A DNA stretch of 6,071 nucleotides from Bacteroidota bacterium (GTDB lineage: Bacteria > Bacteroidota > Bacteroidia > Flavobacteriales > Flavobacteriaceae), in contig SBFL01000231.1 in NCBI GenBank assembly GCA_006227965.1, positions 1 through 6,071 of the forward strand. Direction: 5' to 3'. The notes below the pieces were generated by a model. It did not search any database and was not told where the DNA came from. It saw only the letters and a list, made by a program, of their open reading frames with translations. This document shows, piece by piece, positions 1 to 3,762 of this stretch. Every line of letters starts with the position of its first letter. Positions within the stretch are counted from its first letter, which is position 1. Both the position numbers and the translations under genes were made by a program.

Positions 1-235
1 CGAATAATGCAAACAGCAGGGGAGGCTTCAGGTCCCAGAGCTCGGTATACGGGAGGTTTCCTTCCACCAGGGATTGGGCCAGAAGAATGAAGGTGCTTTC
101 ATCCCGGTCGATATAATCCCTGAAGAAAAATGGAAAACGAATCCAGAAGGCAAGCAGCAAAAACCATAGTCCATGAACCCATGTCGCTGATTTAAAAACC
201 AGGGAATGAACCTTTAAGATCAATTTTTGCAGCAT
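1..235 (-). CDS. GT39/PMT-type membrane glycosyltransferase, N-terminal fragment
   Basis: This is the first 78 codons of a gene that continues past the left edge. The frame is open from the ATG at 235 to base 1. Residues 1-18 are short and basic. A hydrophobic segment at about 19-38 (rich in W, F and L, ending in IRFPFFF) is the first membrane helix. The following loop, RDYIDRDESTFILLAQSL, holds an Asp-Glu pair (D45-E46), then LPYTELWDLKPPLLFALF. This layout (helix, DE-containing outer loop, PYTELWDLKPP) is typical of bacterial dolichyl-phosphate-mannose mannosyltransferase-like / ArnT-like proteins (PMT_2 type). These are polytopic inner-membrane enzymes that move a sugar from a polyprenyl-phosphate donor to an acceptor on the periplasmic side. 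Donor and acceptor cannot be read from this piece. The ATG at 235 is chosen because A/T-rich DNA lies just upstream and the helix follows at the expected distance. The gene is divergent from the oxygenase at 401. Family call is fairly firm; the specific role is unknown. Confidence 0.8.
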   Translation of the reverse strand, partial: MLQKLILKVHSLVFKSATWVHGLWFLLLAFWIRFPFFFRDYIDRDESTFILLAQSLVEGNLPYTELWDLKPPLLFALF

Positions 236-325
236 GAGCCTAATAAAGTTTATTTCTCATCTTTGCAATATAGAAAAACAAAGAGAGGAAAAACAGCAGC
301 TTTGAAGAACCTTTCCGTACGCGAT

Positions 326-333
326 CAAAAGTA
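326..333 (-). promoter_or_regulatory. Candidate -7 element for the leftward glycosyltransferase
   Basis: On the minus strand this reads TACTTTTG, a full match to the Bacteroidota -7 consensus TAnnTTTG. It lies about 90 bases upstream of the ATG at 235. No TTG (-33 element) is seen at the usual spacing of about 19 bases, so this is a pattern match only and could be chance in A/T-rich intergenic DNA. Confidence 0.3.
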
Positions 334-371
334 CATCTGGCACCCCCTCCCCACTTTTTTAAGAGGTTTCT

Positions 372-379
372 TACCTTTG
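372..379 (+). promoter_or_regulatory. Candidate -7 element for the oxygenase/acyltransferase pair
   Basis: The sequence TACCTTTG matches the Bacteroidota -7 consensus TAnnTTTG and ends 21 bases before the GTG start at 401. This would leave a short leader of roughly 15 bases. A TTG at -33 is not present at the expected spacing (bases 350-352 are C). Position and orientation fit a promoter for the two plus-strand genes, but support is by motif only. Confidence 0.35.
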
Positions 380-400
380 GAAATTAAACCCGATTAGGCC

Positions 401-1315
401 GTGTATCTCAAAGAAGTCCCAAGAGTTTCCCGGATATCCAAGGAGGCATTTCTAAATGACTATTTTAAACCACAGCTACCTGTGGTTATGGAGAAGGCCA
501 TTGAGGATTGGCCCGCCTATTCCAAGTGGAGTCTGGACTATATAAAACAGGTGGCTGGGGATAAAATGGTTCCGCTTTACGATGACCGGCCGGTGGATTA
601 CAAGGAAGGTTTTAACGAGCCCCACGAAAGGATGCGCATGGCAGACTACATAGATTTGCTGAAACGCGAGCCAACGCGCTATCGAATTTTCCTTTGGAAT
701 ATCCTTAAGGAGGTACCCCAGCTTCAGCAGGATTTCGAATACCCTGATTTTGGCCTCCGACTTATGAAAAGCCTGCCGATGCTTTTTTTTGGAGGGGAGA
801 ACTCCCATACCTTTATGCATTACGACATCGATCTGGCCAATATTTTTCATTTCCACTTTGAAGGCCAGAAAGAGATCCTGCTGTTTTCTCAGGCAGAAAA
901 CAGGTTTCTTTACCGGATCCCACATTCTTTGATAACCCATGAAAGCATAGATTTTGCGGATCCGGACCTGAACCAATGGCCTGGTCTCAAACACACAAGG
1001 GGGTTTAAAACCCGCCTGGAGCACGGGGAAGTCCTGTATATGCCCGAAGGGTATTGGCATTACATGCGGTATATTTCCCCCGGATTCTCCATGAGCCTGC
1101 GGGCTATCGCCAGAAACCCCAGGAATCTCAGCAAGGCGCTTTACAATGTCTTTGTTATGAGGCATTATGACAACCTGATGCGCAGGGTGCGGGGCCAGAA
1201 ATGGATTGACTGGAAAAATGAGCAGGCCATTGAAAGGACCCATAAACATTTGGACAGTTCTGCCCAGCATCCCCAAAAGACGCAGATTAACCAGATAGGG
1301 CCAAACATAAAATAA
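401..1315 (+). CDS. Cupin-like / JmjC-type Fe(II)/2-oxoglutarate oxygenase
   Basis: This 304-residue soluble protein belongs to the cupin_8 / JmjC-like family (FIH-type fold), which uses Fe(II), 2-oxoglutarate and O2 to hydroxylate a substrate. The iron triad is visible: H140 and D142 in FMHYDID, and H220 in MPEGYWHYM. The 80-residue spacing from H140 to H220 equals that in human FIH (H199/H279). K157 in GQKEILLFS sits where FIH places its 2-oxoglutarate-binding lysine. The N-terminus (ISKEAFLNDYFKPQLPVVM followed by DWPAYSKWS) is the usual entry of the family. The charged tail after about residue 265 is probably flexible. The start is GTG at 401: a TAG stop lies in frame at 395-397, and the next in-frame ATG (codon 30) would remove conserved sequence. 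No signal peptide or membrane segment is seen. The next gene begins 22 bases after the stop, so co-transcription is likely. Enzyme class is well supported; the substrate (protein, RNA, lipid or small molecule) is unknown. Confidence 0.85.
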   Translation: MYLKEVPRVSRISKEAFLNDYFKPQLPVVMEKAIEDWPAYSKWSLDYIKQVAGDKMVPLYDDRPVDYKEGFNEPHERMRMADYIDLLKREPTRYRIFLWNILKEVPQLQQDFEYPDFGLRLMKSLPMLFFGGENSHTFMHYDIDLANIFHFHFEGQKEILLFSQAENRFLYRIPHSLITHESIDFADPDLNQWPGLKHTRGFKTRLEHGEVLYMPEGYWHYMRYISPGFSMSLRAIARNPRNLSKALYNVFVMRHYDNLMRRVRGQKWIDWKNEQAIERTHKHLDSSAQHPQKTQINQIGPNIK

Positions 1316-1337
1316 TACGGAATTAGCAGCGAGCTGT

Positions 1338-2501
1338 ATGCACCTTGTACCTGTGGCCTCCATGGCCGACGAAAAAAAATTTATCGATCTTCCGGTCTTT
1401 CTCTACAGAAACCACAGGACATGGATCCGTCCCCTGGACTCTGATATCCGGGCTGTTTTTGACACCCAGGAGAACAAAGCCTTTAATCAGGGGGTCTGCA
1501 GGCGCTGGATTCTGGAAGAAGCCGGCCGTACCATCGGCAGGGTCGCGGCTTTTATAACAAAGCATTCCGGAGATGGGGAAGATGACGGGGCTGCATCCGG
1601 GATCGGCTTTTTTGAGTGTGTTGATGATCAGCAGGCCGCCAATATCCTTTTTAATGCGGCCAGGGAGTGGTTGTCCGACCAGGGAGCGACCTATATGGAT
1701 GGTCCGGTCAATTTCGGCAGACGTGACAAATGGTGGGGGCTGCTTACCAAAGGATTCGACCTGGAACCGAACTATCAATGCAACTACAACTTCCCCTACT
1801 ATCAGAACCTTTTTGAGAATTACGGGTTTCAGACGTATTATGAGCAGTACACCTTTCTGAAACAGGTACAGGAACCGCTGAGTCGGAGGCTGGAGTACAA
1901 AGCCCAGCTCGTGGAGGCAGATCCGGCCTACACCTTTGAACATCTGAGGATATCGGAACTGGACAGGTTTACCTCTGATATTATCGAAGTATACAATAAG
2001 GCCTGGGTGAAGCACGAGGGGGTCAAGCCGCTTTCCATGGAACAGGGGAAGGCCATTATAGAAAGGCTCAAGCCGATACTTGATGAAAAAGTTATCTGGA
2101 TCGCTTATTACCTCAAAAAACCTGTGGCGATATTCCTGTGTATCCCGGAGGTGAACCAAATCCTGAAACACGTTAACGGCAGGCTTAACCTGTGGGGGAA
2201 GCTGCAATTTTTCTTTAGAAAGAAATTAGGAGGCAAAAGGAAGCTCCTGGGGATGGTCTTTGGGGTTGTACCGGAGCACCAGGGCAGGGGTGTGGACGGA
2301 GCCATCATACATACAATGGCCAGAGTCCTGCAGACGGAGAAGAACTACGAAATACTGGAAATGAGCGGTATAGGAGACTTCAATCCGAAAATGATCTTGG
2401 TGGTACGGCAGGTGGGAGGGTCCGTTTGCAAGGTTCACACTACTTACCGGTACCTCTTTGACCGAAACCAGCCCTTTGAACGGATGAAACCCATCCGATA
2501 A
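1338..2501 (+). CDS. GNAT-fold acyltransferase-like protein, YghO / bacterial ceramide synthase-like superfamily
   Basis: This 387-residue protein has no signal peptide or clear membrane helix. The N-terminal half (about 1-175) carries the superfamily signature: LYRNHRTWIRPL near the start, then DGPVNFGRRDKWWGLL (121-136), GFDLEP (139-144) and YNFPYY (150-155). The C-terminal half (about 200-375) is GNAT-like, with the acyl-CoA pyrophosphate loop VVPEHQGRGVDGAIIH (310-325; Q/R-x-x-G-x-G type). The same superfamily includes E. coli YghO and the acyltransferase bCerS that N-acylates sphingoid bases in Caulobacter. The GRRDKWWG stretch, as I recall the family, differs from the usual bCerS-type signature, so this may be a different subfamily with another amine acceptor. 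A short acidic Gly/Ala-rich insert (about 78-89) looks like a surface loop. The ATG at 1338 is preferred over M9 because MHLVPVAS forms the expected first strand. It follows the oxygenase by 22 bases and its stop is 3 bases from the stop of the converging hydroxylase. Superfamily is fairly sure; activity is inferred. Confidence 0.72.
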   Translation: MHLVPVASMADEKKFIDLPVFLYRNHRTWIRPLDSDIRAVFDTQENKAFNQGVCRRWILEEAGRTIGRVAAFITKHSGDGEDDGAASGIGFFECVDDQQAANILFNAAREWLSDQGATYMDGPVNFGRRDKWWGLLTKGFDLEPNYQCNYNFPYYQNLFENYGFQTYYEQYTFLKQVQEPLSRRLEYKAQLVEADPAYTFEHLRISELDRFTSDIIEVYNKAWVKHEGVKPLSMEQGKAIIERLKPILDEKVIWIAYYLKKPVAIFLCIPEVNQILKHVNGRLNLWGKLQFFFRKKLGGKRKLLGMVFGVVPEHQGRGVDGAIIHTMARVLQTEKNYEILEMSGIGDFNPKMILVVRQVGGSVCKVHTTYRYLFDRNQPFERMKPIR

Positions 2502-2504
2502 TAT

Positions 2505-3164
2505 TCAGGAAGTTTGGGCAGGCTCACCCTGCTTACGGTCTGGAGGCATCGTGCCGAAAACGCGGTCCCACAACGTGTTTGAAACTCCGAAAGCCTTATC
2601 CGGATACCGATAGTGATGCAGGCTGTGGTGCATCCAGAGTTTTTTGAATCGCCTGGGGGGACGCATCACGTGTGTAGCCCTGTGCACGAAAGAATACATA
2701 AGGTATCCTGAAAAGAAACCCGGGAAAAATCCAAAGGTTAGCTCTGAAAAGCCGGCTATCCAGAAGATCACATAGAAAAATCCGAAAAGTACGGATGCCA
2801 TTAGCAGCCCCGGAACCGGAGGCATCAACAGGCGTTCCTCATCCCGGGGAAACTTGTGGTGCGATCCATGCATGATGAAATGGAATCGCTGTGACCATTT
2901 GGCTTCTGTAACCCAGTGAAAAAGGTACCTGTGTAGCATGTACTCAGCAAAGGTCCAGAAAAATATACCGATTGCGAACAAGCCGGCAACGGCCCAAGGA
3001 GATAATCCAATATAATTAATGGCCAGTACAACAAGACCTATGATGGTGATTCCGTATACAATGATGTTTTGTACGGGGTTCGTTTTCGTAAGGCTCTCCA
3101 GGAATGGGTTTTTGAAAATACGCGCCTGTCCGTGCTGGAATTCCGTAGTCACTTTTGGTTTCAT
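2505..3164 (-). CDS. Membrane di-iron fatty acid hydroxylase (sterol desaturase superfamily)
   Basis: This 219-residue integral membrane protein is of the fatty acid hydroxylase / sterol desaturase superfamily. The histidine clusters that bind two irons are all present: H78-x4-H83 (HRYLFH), H95/H99 with H102-H103 (HFIMHGSHH), H161-x3-H165 (HRATH) and H179-H180 with H183-H184 (HHSLHH). Hydrophobic segments lie at about 33-50, 57-76, 116-137 and 141-160, placing the clusters on the cytoplasmic side. Order and spacing resemble yeast Scs7 / human FA2H, which 2-hydroxylate the acyl chain of ceramide; carotenoid hydroxylase (CrtZ-like) and sterol desaturase relatives share much of the pattern. The short length means there is no fused cytochrome b5 domain, so electrons must come from a separate partner. 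AGGGAG directly precedes the ATG at 3164 and a candidate -7 element lies just upstream. It converges tail-to-tail with the acyltransferase-like gene. Family is very likely; 2-hydroxylation of an N-acyl lipid is inference. Confidence 0.85.
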   Translation of the reverse strand: MKPKVTTEFQHGQARIFKNPFLESLTKTNPVQNIIVYGITIIGLVVLAINYIGLSPWAVAGLFAIGIFFWTFAEYMLHRYLFHWVTEAKWSQRFHFIMHGSHHKFPRDEERLLMPPVPGLLMASVLFGFFYVIFWIAGFSELTFGFFPGFFSGYLMYSFVHRATHVMRPPRRFKKLWMHHSLHHYRYPDKAFGVSNTLWDRVFGTMPPDRKQGEPAQTS

Positions 3165-3184
3165 CTCCCTGCGAATTTGGAGGT

Positions 3185-3192
3185 CAAAATTA
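3185..3192 (-). promoter_or_regulatory. Candidate -7 element for the fatty acid hydroxylase
   Basis: On the minus strand this reads TAATTTTG, a full match to TAnnTTTG, 20 bases before the ATG at 3164. The preceding 19 bases are T-rich but no TTG is found at -33. Its location between recX and the hydroxylase suggests the hydroxylase has its own transcription start, but it overlaps generally A/T-rich DNA. Confidence 0.35.
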
Positions 3193-3193
3193 C

Positions 3194-3222
3194 AAAAAAA
3201 CAGAAATAAAACTCCCGGAGTT
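3194..3222 (-). terminator. Possible weak intrinsic terminator after recX
   Basis: Read on the minus strand, AACTC-CGG-GAGTT (3222-3210) can form a 5-base-pair hairpin with a 3-base loop. It is followed by a T-rich run ending in seven T (3200-3194). It starts 45 bases after the recX stop codon. The stem is short and the T run is broken by A, C and G, so termination may be partial. It lies in the only gap between recX and the hydroxylase. Confidence 0.35.
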
Positions 3223-3267
3223 ACCTGGTTTGTTAATCCTGGCCAGATCGGAGCCCTGTAGATTACC

Positions 3268-3756
3268 CTAGGATTCCTTCTCGAGTTCTCTCACTTTGTC
3301 CATGATTTTGTCGAACTCCCAACCCCTGTAAAGGAGGTAGTCAGAAAATTTGCGTAATTTTTTTTGACGATCTCCCTCCCCCGATAGTTGCTCCCAGCGC
3401 TTTTCTGAGAGGGCACTGAAGACATCATCAGCCTCTTCCGGCAGGATTTCCCCCAGCGCTTTTTGTATTAGGTAGTCCGAGATTTCGCGCAATTTCAACT
3501 CCCGTCGTATACGCGTTTTTCCCCAGCCTTTCTGAAGGAGTTTTCCCCTTGAAAATGCCTTTGCAAAGCGCGCTTCATTGAGGAAGCCTTCCTGGATCAG
3601 GTGGACGACGATCGAATCGATGGCTTCCGGGATCATTCCCATGGATTCCAGCCTTGCCACCACTTCCTGGTGACAGCGCTCCCGGTAGGCACAGAAACCC
3701 TCCATGCGCCTCCGGGCTTCTTCCAGGGTATAGGTTTTTCTTCCAGCAAATCCCAT
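3268..3756 (-). CDS. recX: RecX, regulator of RecA
   Basis: This 162-residue helical protein is RecX. In the family, RecX binds RecA filaments and usually limits RecA recombinase and co-protease activity, in the cytoplasm. The protein has the expected three tandem three-helix repeats. Repeat 1 (about 11-55) contains AYRERCHQEVVARLESMG and IPEAIDSIVVHLIQEG. Repeat 2 (about 57-105) begins with the family hallmark FLNEARFAKAFSRGK and continues through KGWGKTRIRRELKLREIS. Repeat 3 (about 114-158) contains KLRKFSDYLLYRGWEFDKI. Length is normal for the family. The ATG at 3756 lies 6 bases after the stop of the upstream glycosidase, so the genes are likely co-transcribed and perhaps translationally coupled. 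No strong Shine-Dalgarno sequence is seen. No recA is in the window; a recX away from recA next to a carbohydrate gene is a detached arrangement, and the pairing probably reflects shared transcription rather than shared function. Confidence 0.92.
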   Translation of the reverse strand: MGFAGRKTYTLEEARRRMEGFCAYRERCHQEVVARLESMGMIPEAIDSIVVHLIQEGFLNEARFAKAFSRGKLLQKGWGKTRIRRELKLREISDYLIQKALGEILPEEADDVFSALSEKRWEQLSGEGDRQKKLRKFSDYLLYRGWEFDKIMDKVRELEKES

Positions 3757-3762
3757 GGTTAC

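Noticed and set aside
150..185. Apparent frameshift near the start of the glycosyltransferase
   Set aside because: A first reading suggested a one-base shift at a T run, but careful block-by-block reverse complementing shows one continuous frame from 235 to the left edge.
242..254. A/T palindrome AATAAA-G-TTTATT upstream of the glycosyltransferase start
   Set aside because: Six-base A/T arms around one base are common by chance in A/T-rich intergenic DNA. There is no second copy and no recognised operator, and the loop is too short for a hairpin.
342..352. C-rich run (G-rich on the minus strand) as a possible G-quadruplex
   Set aside because: Only two G runs are present on the minus strand, while a quadruplex needs four.
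476..1363. 295-codon minus-strand open frame opposite the oxygenase gene
   Set aside because: It lies antisense to a clear oxygenase gene with an intact catalytic triad, and its translation shows no recognisable domain. It is a shadow frame.
1323..2207. 294-codon minus-strand open frame opposite the acyltransferase-like gene
   Set aside because: The plus-strand frame carries the family signatures, whereas the antisense translation has no recognisable motif.
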